DNA of 64,000 bases from Gallionella sp. (GTDB lineage: Bacteria > Pseudomonadota > Gammaproteobacteria > Burkholderiales > Gallionellaceae): NCBI GenBank assembly GCA_023229845.1, contig JALNYK010000001.1, positions 186,001-250,000 of the forward strand, read 5' to 3'. Positions 52,633-60,755 of the stretch are shown piece after piece. The notes beneath the pieces are model-generated. The model ran no database searches and was not told the origin of the DNA. It was given only the letters and a program-made list of their open reading frames with translations. Each line of letters starts with the position of its first letter. Position 1 is the first letter of the stretch. Position numbers and translations under genes: made by a program.

Positions 52633-54054
52633 ATGCGTATTTCGATCACTGCCCTCATCCTCGCGCTGCTGGCCGGCTGCGCACAGAACCCGGTCACCGG
52701 GAAGTCCGACCTTGTGATGATGTCGGAGAGCCAGGAGATTGCCGAAGGCCGCCAAGCCGACGTGCAGATCAAGCAACAATACAAAGTCTACGAATCGAAG
52801 GCGCTGCAGGACTACGTCAACCGCGTGGGCCAGCGCATCGCCAAGCAGAGCCACCGTCCCGGCCTGCAATACCATTTCACCGTGCTCGACTCACCGGAGA
52901 TCAACGCCTTCGCGCTGCCCGGCGGCTACGTTTACATCACGCGCGGCATCCTCGCCTACCTCAACAGCGAGGCCGAATTGGCCGCGGTGCTGGGGCACGA
53001 GATCGGCCATGTCACCGCGCGCCACGGCGTGCGCCAGCAGGCCGCCGCGCAGGCAACCAATTTAGCCCTGCAAATTGCCTCGCTCTATGTGAAAGGGCTA
53101 AACACCGCCGTTGGTCAAAACGTTGCCAACTTGTTTGGCGGCGCGCTGTTGTCCGGCTACGGCCGCGACCATGAGTTGGAGGCCGACCGCCTCGGCGCGC
53201 AGTATCTGACACGCACCGAGTACGACCCGCAGGCCATCATCAAGGTCATCGGCGTGCTGAAAAATCAGGAACTTAAGGACGCCGAACTGGCCAAGCAGGA
53301 AGGCCGCGAACCGCGTCGCTACCACGGCCTGTTCGCCTCGCACCCAGACAACGACACGCGATTGCAGCAGGCGGTGGGCGAAGCAAGCAAGAACGGCTCG
53401 GCCCATGCCCACGCCGAAGGCCGCGAAGACTTCCTCAAGGCCACCGACGGCCTAGTGTATGGCGACAACAGCGACCAAGGCATCGTGCGCAACAACCGCT
53501 TCTACCACGCCGATCTCGGCATCGCGCTGAACTTCCCGGAGACCTGGCAAGTGCACAATCTGCCGGACTCGCTGGTCGCGGTCAGCCCGCGCGGCGAAGC
53601 GATGATGCAGATGAAGATGGACCAGAAGCCGCAGGGCACGCCGAGCGAATATGCGCACCGCATGGTGGGTTACGGCGCCCAGACCCGCTCGCTCGATCTG
53701 GCCGGCCTGCCCGCCGCAACCTTCGAACTTCCGAACGTCATGGGCGGCGTGATCTACCACGACAAGAAGGCCTATATCGTGCAGGCCCAAGCCAAGGAAC
53801 GCGGCGGCCTGAGCGCCCACCGCGACACGATCTTCGGCACGGTGCGCAGCTTCCACGCCCTCACCGCCGACGAACGCAAGCTGGTCAAACCGCTCGGCAT
53901 CCGCATCATCACCGCCCGCCCCGGCGACACCTATGCCGGGTTGGCGCAAGGTTCGCCGCTGGGCAAATCCGCAGAAAGCTATCTGCGCCTGATGAACGCC
54001 CAGTACCCGGACGGCGAACCGCGCCCGGGACAGGCGATCAAAATCGTGGAATAG
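52633..54054 (+). CDS. M48-family metalloprotease lipoprotein with LysM-like C-terminus
   Basis: A 473-residue lipoprotein: signal peptide MRISITALILALLAGC with lipid-modified C16. The peptidase domain has the zinc motif HEIGH (H122, H126) in AELAAVLGHEIGHVTARHGV and the third ligand in HELEADRLGAQYL. FASHPDNDTRL is a BepA/YfgC-type feature. After the peptidase domain, a region of about 130 residues (FYHADLGIALNFPETW) and a LysM-like tail (ITARPGDTYAGLAQ ... AQYPDGEPRPGQAIKIV) follow. Such proteases monitor outer-membrane protein assembly in the periplasm. AGGA lies upstream. Confidence 0.92.
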   Translation: MRISITALILALLAGCAQNPVTGKSDLVMMSESQEIAEGRQADVQIKQQYKVYESKALQDYVNRVGQRIAKQSHRPGLQYHFTVLDSPEINAFALPGGYVYITRGILAYLNSEAELAAVLGHEIGHVTARHGVRQQAAAQATNLALQIASLYVKGLNTAVGQNVANLFGGALLSGYGRDHELEADRLGAQYLTRTEYDPQAIIKVIGVLKNQELKDAELAKQEGREPRRYHGLFASHPDNDTRLQQAVGEASKNGSAHAHAEGREDFLKATDGLVYGDNSDQGIVRNNRFYHADLGIALNFPETWQVHNLPDSLVAVSPRGEAMMQMKMDQKPQGTPSEYAHRMVGYGAQTRSLDLAGLPAATFELPNVMGGVIYHDKKAYIVQAQAKERGGLSAHRDTIFGTVRSFHALTADERKLVKPLGIRIITARPGDTYAGLAQGSPLGKSAESYLRLMNAQYPDGEPRPGQAIKIVE

Positions 54055-54102
54055 AGACATGATAAAAAACAAAAACCGTAGCGAGTTCCGCAGCAGGTCT
54101 TA

Positions 54103-55743
54103 ATGTATTTCATAAAACCCACCGACCCGCACCCGATCACCCCCGCCAAGGCGGTGCTGCTCGGGCTGCTGCTGCTGATCTGGGTTTTCACCGGGCTGAT
54201 CGGCCACGACCCTTGGAAGCCTGACGAGGCGACCAGCTTCGGCGTCGTCTACTCGATGCTGCAAAGCGGCGACTGGCTGGTGCCCACGCTGGTCGGCGAG
54301 CCCTATCTGGACAAGCCTCCGCTGTATTACTGGACCGCCGCACTTTCCGCCAAACTGTTCGCGCCGCTGCTGCCGTTGCATGACGGCGCGCGCCTCGCCA
54401 GCGGCTTCTATGTCGCATTGACGCTGTTGTTTCTCGGCCTCGCCGGACGCAAGCTGTACGGCGAGAACCGCGGCTGGGCGGCGGCAATCATCCTGATCGG
54501 CTGCGTCGGCATGATGGTGCGCGGCCACCAGATCATCACCGACCTCGGCCTGCTGGCCGGCTGCGCGATGATGCTGTTCGGCTTCTCGCTGAGCCAGGAA
54601 CGCGCGGTGCGCGCCGGTGTCTGGATGGGGCTCGGCGTCGGCATCGGCTTCATGTCCAAAGGCTTCATCGCGCCAGTGCTGTTCCTGCTGATCGCCGCGG
54701 CGCTGCCGGCGCTGTACGAGCAGTGGCGCGTGCGCCGCTATTTCACCAGCCTCGCGGTCGCAGCACTATGCGCGCTGCCCTGGCTGACGGTCTGGCCGCT
54801 GCTGCTGTACCAGCATTCGCCGCGCCTGTTCGACGACTGGGCCTGGACGCACAACATCGACCGCTGGCTGGACTACGCGAACAACGGCCCAAGCAAGGAC
54901 TCGTTCTACTACCTGAAAAACCTGCCCTGGCTGGCGTGGCCCGCATTGCCGCTGGCAGCTTGGGCGGTGTGGCAGTCGCGCCACCGCCTCGCGCTGCGCG
55001 ACGACCTGCAGCTGCCGCTGGTCGCGTTCGGCGTGATGTTGCTCACGCTCAGCTTCGTACCCAACATCAAGGAGGTGTTCGCGCTGCCGATACTGCTGCC
55101 GATCGCGCTGCTCGCCACCGCCTCGCTGTCGGCACTAAAACGCGGCGCGGCGAACGCGCTGGACTGGTTCGGGCTGATGACCTTCGCGCTGGTGGCGATC
55201 GCGATGTGGTGGGGCTGGGCCGGCCTGCTGCTGGACAACCACGCGAAGATCACGCTATGGCTGAAGGACTACCAGCCCGGCTTCGAGCCGGCATTCGACG
55301 AGCAGGCCTTCGGCGCCGCCATCGTCGCGACCGTGCTGTGGCTGGTGCTGGTATGGCGCGTCGGCCGCTCGATGCGCCGCGCCGTCACCAACTGGGCGGC
55401 CGGCATCACGCTGGTGTGGGTGCTGGCGATGACGCTGTGGCTGCCGTGGCTGGACAGCGGCAAGAGCTACCGCAACATGGTCGCCTCGCTGAAACAATCC
55501 ATGCCGAAACACTACCGCTGCGTCGGTTACGACTACCTCGGCGAAGGCCAGCGCGCGATGCTTCACTACTTCGGCGGCATCGTCACCCGCACGGACCGCA
55601 AGGAACGCTGCGACCTGCGCCTGATCCAGGGCGACCGGCTATCCAAGCCGCTGCTGGACGAAACGCGCTGGGAGAAGATATGGGAAGGCAGCCGCAAGGG
55701 GGACAAGGGCGAGCACTACCGGATGTATCGGCGCATTCCGTAG
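54103..55743 (+). CDS. ArnT/PMT-like (GT83) membrane glycosyltransferase
   Basis: A 546-residue polytopic enzyme with about eleven to thirteen spans in the N-terminal 440 residues and a soluble C-terminal part. The first periplasmic loop has HDPWKPDEATSFGVVYSMLQSGDW and GEPYLDKPPLYYW, the acid-containing catalytic loop of GT83/PMT enzymes. They use polyprenyl-phosphate sugars to modify lipid A or other glycans at the periplasmic face. Donor and acceptor are not determinable. AGGT precedes the ATG. It begins 48 bases after the protease gene, so co-transcription is possible. Confidence 0.88.
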   Translation: MYFIKPTDPHPITPAKAVLLGLLLLIWVFTGLIGHDPWKPDEATSFGVVYSMLQSGDWLVPTLVGEPYLDKPPLYYWTAALSAKLFAPLLPLHDGARLASGFYVALTLLFLGLAGRKLYGENRGWAAAIILIGCVGMMVRGHQIITDLGLLAGCAMMLFGFSLSQERAVRAGVWMGLGVGIGFMSKGFIAPVLFLLIAAALPALYEQWRVRRYFTSLAVAALCALPWLTVWPLLLYQHSPRLFDDWAWTHNIDRWLDYANNGPSKDSFYYLKNLPWLAWPALPLAAWAVWQSRHRLALRDDLQLPLVAFGVMLLTLSFVPNIKEVFALPILLPIALLATASLSALKRGAANALDWFGLMTFALVAIAMWWGWAGLLLDNHAKITLWLKDYQPGFEPAFDEQAFGAAIVATVLWLVLVWRVGRSMRRAVTNWAAGITLVWVLAMTLWLPWLDSGKSYRNMVASLKQSMPKHYRCVGYDYLGEGQRAMLHYFGGIVTRTDRKERCDLRLIQGDRLSKPLLDETRWEKIWEGSRKGDKGEHYRMYRRIP

Positions 55744-55857
55744 TTTCGACCGCACAAAGAAAGTGATGGGCGCGCGGGGCCTCTCCCTCGGTTTTGATTT
55801 GTCGGGCAATTATCTGCCGGCTCCCCCGGCATCTCCCTTCCCACATCGCCAGCAAGG

Positions 55858-55886
55858 TTGACTCCGCCACGGCAAATAGCCTAAAT
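55858..55886 (+). promoter_or_regulatory. Candidate sigma-70 promoter of the peroxiredoxin gene
   Basis: TTGACT, a 17-base spacer and CTAAAT, 39 bases before the ATG. A near-consensus -35 and moderate -10. No OxyR-like palindrome was evident by eye. Confidence 0.5.
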
Positions 55887-55925
55887 TGCGCAACCCAACA
55901 AAAACAACCCCTTTAGGAGATCAAT

Positions 55926-56531
55926 ATGGCCGTTCTCGTCGGTAAGCAAGCCCCCGATTTCAACGCTGTTGCCGTGATGGGCAACAACGAAATTAACGGA
56001 ACCTTCAATTTCAGCAAGTACACGGAAGGCAAGTACGCCGTGCTGTTTTTCTATCCGCTGGACTTCACCTTCGTGTGCCCGTCCGAGCTGATCGCGTTCA
56101 ACCATCGTCTGGACGAGTTCAAAAAGCGCAACGTGGAGGTGATCGGCGTGTCCATCGACTCGCAGTTCACCCATCTGGCATGGAAGAACACCCCCGTCGA
56201 GAAGGGCGGTATCGGTCAGGTTCAGTACCCGCTGGTAGCCGACGTGAAGCATGAGATCTGCAAGGCCTACGACGTCGAGTTCGACGCCGCGGGTGTCGCG
56301 TTCCGCGGCTCCTTCCTGATCGACCGCGCCGGCAAGGTGCGCCACCAGGTGGTGAACGATCTGCCGCTGGGCCGCAACATCGACGAGATGATTCGCATGG
56401 TCGATGCACTGCAGTTCACCGAAGAGCATGGCGAAGTTTGCCCGGCTGGCTGGAACAAGGGCAAAGCCGGCATGAGCGCTACTACGGAAGGTGTGGCGAA
56501 GTATCTGGCCAACCACGCTCAAGAGCTGTAA
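55926..56531 (+). CDS. 2-Cys peroxiredoxin (AhpC/Prx1 type)
   Basis: A 201-residue peroxidase. The peroxidatic Cys is C51 in PLDFTFVCPSEL with T48; the resolving Cys is C172 in EVCPAGW; a third cysteine is at 112. It reduces hydrogen peroxide and organic peroxides as a disulfide-linked dimer or decamer. GGAG lies 8 bases upstream of the ATG. No alkyl hydroperoxide reductase subunit F gene is adjacent, so the reductant is probably thioredoxin. It has its own terminator. Confidence 0.96.
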   Translation: MAVLVGKQAPDFNAVAVMGNNEINGTFNFSKYTEGKYAVLFFYPLDFTFVCPSELIAFNHRLDEFKKRNVEVIGVSIDSQFTHLAWKNTPVEKGGIGQVQYPLVADVKHEICKAYDVEFDAAGVAFRGSFLIDRAGKVRHQVVNDLPLGRNIDEMIRMVDALQFTEEHGEVCPAGWNKGKAGMSATTEGVAKYLANHAQEL

Positions 56532-56546
56532 TCCGATGTAGTCGCC

Positions 56547-56580
56547 AAACGAGCCGTCCGCGCAACCGGACGGCTCGTTT
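56547..56580 (+). terminator. Strong terminator after the peroxiredoxin gene
   Basis: A perfect 14-bp stem AAACGAGCCGTCCG / CGGACGGCTCGTTT with a 6-base loop, followed by CATTTTG. Confidence 0.9.
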
Positions 56581-56598
56581 CATTTTGACAAGGCTCCC

Positions 56599-56943
56599 AT
56601 GCATGAACTGTTGATCGAATTCGTCGGTCTGGTCGCCCCGTGGATCGAGGCAATCGGCATCGCGGTGGTGATGTGGGGTGCGCTGGAAGGCCTGCTGGGC
56701 CTGATGGTGCGCGCCAAGGCCGTGCTGATGCGCGAGCCCGGCATCGTCCCGATCAGCCACATCCGCATCGCCATCGGCGAGAAGACCGCGCTGGGGCTGG
56801 ACTTCTTCCTCGCCGGCGACATCATCCAGACCATCATCGTCCCGAGCTGGGAATCGCTCGCGATGCTCGGCGGCATCGTCGTGATCCGCACCGTGATCGC
56901 ATTCTTTCTCAACAAGGACTTGCGCGAGCTGTCCGAGAAGTAA
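56599..56943 (+). CDS. DUF1622 small membrane protein
   Basis: A 114-residue protein with three hydrophobic segments (about residues 10-30, 62-85 and 88-105). IEAIGIAVVMWGALEGL, ALGLDFFLAGDIIQTI and IVVIRTVIAFFLNKDLRELSE match the DUF1622 family. Function unknown. It starts 19 bases after the peroxiredoxin terminator and is followed by the symporter gene. Confidence 0.88.
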   Translation: MHELLIEFVGLVAPWIEAIGIAVVMWGALEGLLGLMVRAKAVLMREPGIVPISHIRIAIGEKTALGLDFFLAGDIIQTIIVPSWESLAMLGGIVVIRTVIAFFLNKDLRELSEK

Positions 56944-57021
56944 GCGCTAAACATCCCGATTGCCCTGCGGCGCAGGGCTGCTAGAATTCGCGCCATCTCA
57001 ATTCCAGAGCGGGTGCGCTTC

Positions 57022-58473
57022 ATGCTGACCGGTTTCGTCTTCCTGTATCTGATCCTTTCCATCGGCATCGGCATGTATGCGGCCACCAAGGTCCACAATG
57101 CGCGCGACTACATCACCGCCGGGCGCTCGCTGCCGCTGTACATCGTGCTGGCCATGGTGTTCGCCACCTGGTTCGGCGCGGAGACCGTGCTCGGCATCCC
57201 GGCGACCTTCATGGAGGAGGATCTGGGCGGGCTGATTTCCGACCCGTTCGGTGCTTCGCTGTGCCTGATCCTGTTCGGCCTGTTCTTCGCGCGCAAGCTC
57301 TATCGCATGAACCTGCTGACCATCGGCGACTTCTACCGCCAGCGCTACGGCCACAAGGTCGAGGTCATCGCCGGTATCGCCATCGCGCTTTCCTACCTCG
57401 GCTGGGTGTCGGCGCAGGTCACCGCGCTGGGGCTGGTGTTCAACGTGCTGTCAGACGGATCGATCACGCAGGCGCAGGGCATCCTGATCGGTGCTGCTGT
57501 GGTGCTGATGTACACGCTGTACGGCGGCATGTGGTCTGTGGCGCTGACCACATTCTTCCAGATGATCGTCATCGTCGTCGGCCTGATCTACATCTCGATA
57601 CTGCTGGCCGACAAGACCGGCGGCGTCGCGCCCGTGATCGAGCATGCGGTGGCAAACAATAAATTCCATTTCTGGCCGGAGCTGAACGCGGTGGCGATGG
57701 TTGCCTTCATCTCCGGCTTGCTGACCATGGGCTTCGGCTCCATCCCGCAGCAGGACGTGTTCCAGCGCGCCAATTCCTCGAAGAACGAGAACGTCGCGGT
57801 GTGGGGCACGGTGCTGGGCGGCGTGGCTTATTTCCTGTTCGCCGCGGTGCCGCTGTTCATGGCCTACTCGGCCAACCTGATCGACCCGGTGCTGGCCGCG
57901 CAGTGGCTGGCCGAGGACAGCCAGAAGCTGTTGCCCGAGCTGGTCAAGGCGCACCTGCCGCTGTTCGCCCAGGTGGTCTTCTACGGCGCACTTTTGTCGG
58001 TGATCATGAGCACGGCTTCAGGCACGCTGCTCGCACCTTCGGTCACGCTCTCCGAGAACGTACTCAAGGGCTGGATCACCCGCAAGAACCTGTCCGACCG
58101 CAAGATGCTGGCGATGACGCGCTGGGTGGTGGGGATTTTTGCGCTGTGCGTCACGCTCTATGCGCTGTGGGCGCTGGACCAGGAAACCGGCATCCACCAG
58201 ATGGTGGAGAACGCCTACAAGGTGACGCTGGTGCTGGCCTTCACGCCGCTGGTGGCGGGGCTGTACTGGAAGCGCGCTTCGACGCTGGGCGCTTATCTGG
58301 CGATGGGTCTGGGTCTGGCGACCTGGCTGCCGATGGAGTTTCTGACGCCCGAGGCCGACATTCCGCCCCAGTTCGCCGGCTTCCTGATGAGCATCGTCGG
58401 CATGGTGGCAGGCTCCCTGTTGCCGCAGCAACCGGAGCCTGTGTCGCACCATCTGCGCCACAGCGACCGCTAG
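57022..58473 (+). CDS. Sodium:solute symporter family protein
   Basis: A 483-residue transporter with about thirteen spans. It has YITAGRSLPLYIVLAMVFATWFGAETVLGIPATFME in the first helices, GDFYRQRYGHKVEVIAGIAIALSYLGWVSAQVTALG, FGSIPQQDVFQRANSSKNE and SVIMSTASGTLLAPSVTLSENV, features of the SSS family. The substrate is unknown. I use the ATG at 57022; an in-frame GTG three codons earlier is equally possible. Its stop codon overlaps the first base of the Pho-box array of the next gene. Confidence 0.87.
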   Translation: MLTGFVFLYLILSIGIGMYAATKVHNARDYITAGRSLPLYIVLAMVFATWFGAETVLGIPATFMEEDLGGLISDPFGASLCLILFGLFFARKLYRMNLLTIGDFYRQRYGHKVEVIAGIAIALSYLGWVSAQVTALGLVFNVLSDGSITQAQGILIGAAVVLMYTLYGGMWSVALTTFFQMIVIVVGLIYISILLADKTGGVAPVIEHAVANNKFHFWPELNAVAMVAFISGLLTMGFGSIPQQDVFQRANSSKNENVAVWGTVLGGVAYFLFAAVPLFMAYSANLIDPVLAAQWLAEDSQKLLPELVKAHLPLFAQVVFYGALLSVIMSTASGTLLAPSVTLSENVLKGWITRKNLSDRKMLAMTRWVVGIFALCVTLYALWALDQETGIHQMVENAYKVTLVLAFTPLVAGLYWKRASTLGAYLAMGLGLATWLPMEFLTPEADIPPQFAGFLMSIVGMVAGSLLPQQPEPVSHHLRHSDR

Positions 58474-58501
58474 TGTCACACGTTTGTCATAAAACCTTCA
58501 T
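58473..58501 (+). promoter_or_regulatory. Pho-box-like array upstream of phoB
   Basis: Three 7-base units at 11-base spacing, GTGTCAC, TTGTCAT and CCTTCAT, separated by the 4-base spacers ACGT and AAAA. This is the direct-repeat architecture of PhoB sites (consensus CTGTCAT with 4-base AT spacers). It ends 36 bases before the phoB ATG, so it may overlap the -35 region and give autoregulation. Confidence 0.75.
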
Positions 58502-58537
58502 ACCCTTGCAACCTCGATTACGGGTAAAGGAGCAGCG

Positions 58538-59224
58538 ATGAAAGCGAAGGTCTTGATCGTGGAAGACGAGCCGGCAATTCAGGAATTGCTGGCGTTCAAT
58601 GTGATGCAGGCGGGCTTCCTGGCATTGCGTGCCGACGATGGCGAAAGCGCATGGCAGCAGATACGCGCCGCCCGGCCGGACCTGATCCTGCTGGACTGGA
58701 TGTTGCCGAACACCAGCGGCATCGTGCTGGCGAAACAGTTGCGCGCCGATGCGGCCACGAAGGACATCCCCATCATCATGCTGACCGCGCGCGGCGAGGA
58801 ACGCGACAAGATACAGGGGCTGGAATCCGGCGCGGACGATTACATCACCAAGCCGTTCTCGCCGCGCGAACTGATGGCGCGCATCCGCGCTGTGCTGCGC
58901 CGACATGCGCCGCAGTTGCAGGACGAAACGGTCGATGCGGGGGGGCTGCAACTGTTGCCCGCCGCGCATCGGGTAAGCGCCCACGGCCAGAACATCGAAC
59001 TCGGTCCGACGGAGTTCCGTTTGCTGCATTTTTTCATGAGCCATACCGAGCGCGTGTATAGTCGCGCGCAGCTGCTCGACCAGGTGTGGGGCACTCAGGT
59101 ATTCGTCGAGGAACGCACCGTGGATGTGCATATCCGCCGCCTGCGCGCCGCGCTGGAACCGCTGGACAAGGATGGCCTGATCCAGACAGTGCGCGGCAGC
59201 GGTTATCGTTTCTCGGCGAATTAG
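58538..59224 (+). CDS. phoB: Phosphate regulon response regulator PhoB
   Basis: A 228-residue OmpR/PhoB-family regulator. The receiver has acidic E9-D10 (IVEDE), phospho-acceptor D53 (LLDWMLPNTSG), T83 and K105 (YITKPFSPREL). The winged-helix DNA-binding domain has LGPTEFRLLHFFMSHTERVYSR and VDVHIRRLRAAL. The LDWMLP and G-x-x-L-x-P-T-E-F-x-L-L motifs fit PhoB best. AAAGGAG lies upstream. The next gene is its kinase phoR. A Pho-box array precedes it. Confidence 0.94.
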   Translation: MKAKVLIVEDEPAIQELLAFNVMQAGFLALRADDGESAWQQIRAARPDLILLDWMLPNTSGIVLAKQLRADAATKDIPIIMLTARGEERDKIQGLESGADDYITKPFSPRELMARIRAVLRRHAPQLQDETVDAGGLQLLPAAHRVSAHGQNIELGPTEFRLLHFFMSHTERVYSRAQLLDQVWGTQVFVEERTVDVHIRRLRAALEPLDKDGLIQTVRGSGYRFSAN

Positions 59225-59263
59225 AAACCGGCATAACCGGTCGTTTTATTGAGGGAGGTAGTG

Positions 59264-60559
59264 TTGTTCGATTTCTGGTTCCGGGCGAGTCAGCCCGTGC
59301 TGTATGGCGGAATTTTCTCCGCCATTCTCTGGGGAGTTTTCTCCGCCACGGTCGCGCTGCTGTTCCTGTCGTTGGTGCTGCTTGCGGTGATGGCTTATCG
59401 CGCGCGCCAACTCTACAAGCTCGGGGTATGGCTGAATGACCCTCGTATGGAAACCATCCCCGAAGCCGACGGCCTGTGGGACGAGGTATTTTCGCGGCTG
59501 TACCGGATGGTCAAGCAGCACAAGCAGACCAAGCAGGAGCTGGCGGACGAGCTGCAGCACATCGAGCAGGCGACCGCGGCGCTGCCGGAAGGCGTGGTGA
59601 TCCTGAACGACGCCAACCGTATCGAGTGGTGCAACCTGCTCGCCCAGCAGCATTTCGGCCTCGATGCCGAACACGATTTCATGCAGGACATCACCTATTT
59701 GATGCGCCAGCCGGAGTTCGTCGAATATCTCGCGGCATCGAACTTCAGCGAGCCGCTGGTGATGGTCCCGGCACGCCACGACGACATGGTGCTGTCGATC
59801 AAACTCATTCCCTACGGCGGCGACAAGCGTTTGCTGATCAGTCGCGACATTACCCAGCTGGAGCGTATCGAAGCGATGCGACGCGACTTCGTCGCCAACG
59901 TTTCGCATGAGTTGCGCACGCCGCTGACGGTGGTGAACGGTTATGTCGAGAACCTGCAGGATATGCCCGACATTGCTCGCGAGGACGCGCAGCGGGCCTT
60001 GCAGCTGATGGCCGAGCAGACCCGGCGCATGGAGAACCTAGTCGCCGACCTGCTCATGCTGTCGCGGCTGGAGAGCGAGCACAATCTGTTGCGCGAGGAG
60101 ACCGTGGACATGGCCAGCCTGCTCGACGAAATCTATCGCGAGGGGATGCTGCTCAGCAACGGCCGCCATGCGTTGCGCGTGGAAGTGGCGCGTGCGATCA
60201 ACCTGAGCGGCAATCGCGAAGAGTTGCACAGCGCGTTCGGCAACCTGCTCAGCAACGCGATCCGCTACACCCCGGAGGGCGGCGAGATCCTGCTGCGCTG
60301 GAGCGAACGCAGCGAACAGCCGGTGTTCTCGGTGCAGGACAGCGGCATCGGCATCGCGCCGCAGCATATCCCGCGGCTGACGGAGCGCTTCTACCGCGTC
60401 GATCGCAGCCGCTCGCGAGAGACCGGCGGCACCGGCCTCGGCCTGGCCATCGTCAAGCACATCGCGATGCGCCACCAGGCCAAGCTCGAAGTGCTGAGCG
60501 AAGAGGGCAAAGGCAGTGTTTTTTCGCTGGTATTCCCGGTCGGGCGCGCGGTGCGCTGA
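59264..60559 (+). CDS. phoR: Phosphate regulon sensor kinase PhoR
   Basis: A roughly 431-residue kinase: two N-terminal membrane segments (residues about 10-48), a PhoR-type linker (LNDPRMETIPEADGLWDEVFSRLYRM), a PAS domain (AALPEGVVILNDANRIEWCN), then HisKA with RRDFVANVSHELRTPLTVVNGYVE (phospho-accepting His near residue 215) and HATPase with FGNLLSNAIRYTPEGGEI, DSGIGIAPQHIPRLTERFYRVDRSRSRETGGTGLGLAIVKH. GGGAGG points to TTG at 59264, or GTG just before it, as the start. No pst or phoU genes follow in this window. Confidence 0.93.
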   Translation: MFDFWFRASQPVLYGGIFSAILWGVFSATVALLFLSLVLLAVMAYRARQLYKLGVWLNDPRMETIPEADGLWDEVFSRLYRMVKQHKQTKQELADELQHIEQATAALPEGVVILNDANRIEWCNLLAQQHFGLDAEHDFMQDITYLMRQPEFVEYLAASNFSEPLVMVPARHDDMVLSIKLIPYGGDKRLLISRDITQLERIEAMRRDFVANVSHELRTPLTVVNGYVENLQDMPDIAREDAQRALQLMAEQTRRMENLVADLLMLSRLESEHNLLREETVDMASLLDEIYREGMLLSNGRHALRVEVARAINLSGNREELHSAFGNLLSNAIRYTPEGGEILLRWSERSEQPVFSVQDSGIGIAPQHIPRLTERFYRVDRSRSRETGGTGLGLAIVKHIAMRHQAKLEVLSEEGKGSVFSLVFPVGRAVR

Positions 60560-60591
60560 GCGCCCGCGTTTAACCCTGAATCGAACTGAGT

Positions 60592-60723
60592 CCCTCCCCC
60601 TTGTAGGGGGAGGGTTAGGGAGGGGGTAGATGCGAGGCATATCGACGACTCTATCCACCTAGCCCCCTCTGTGTTTAGCCTGAACGCCCCTCACCCTAAC
60701 CCTCTCCCGCTTGCGGGAGAGGG
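60592..60723. repeat. Pair of CCCTCCCC / CCCTCACCCTAACCCTC palindromic repeats
   Basis: CCCTCCCCCTTGTAGGGGG with AGGGTTAGGGAGGGG lies at 60592-60626, and CCCCTCACCCTAACCCTC with CTCCCGCTTGCGGGAGAGGG at 60687-60723. The two units are in opposite orientation and fill the 196-base gap between the convergent phoR and 540-residue-protein genes. They probably serve as transcription stops for both. Confidence 0.8.
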
Positions 60724-60755
60724 AATGCTGAATTTCATGGCTAATTAGGAAGTAC

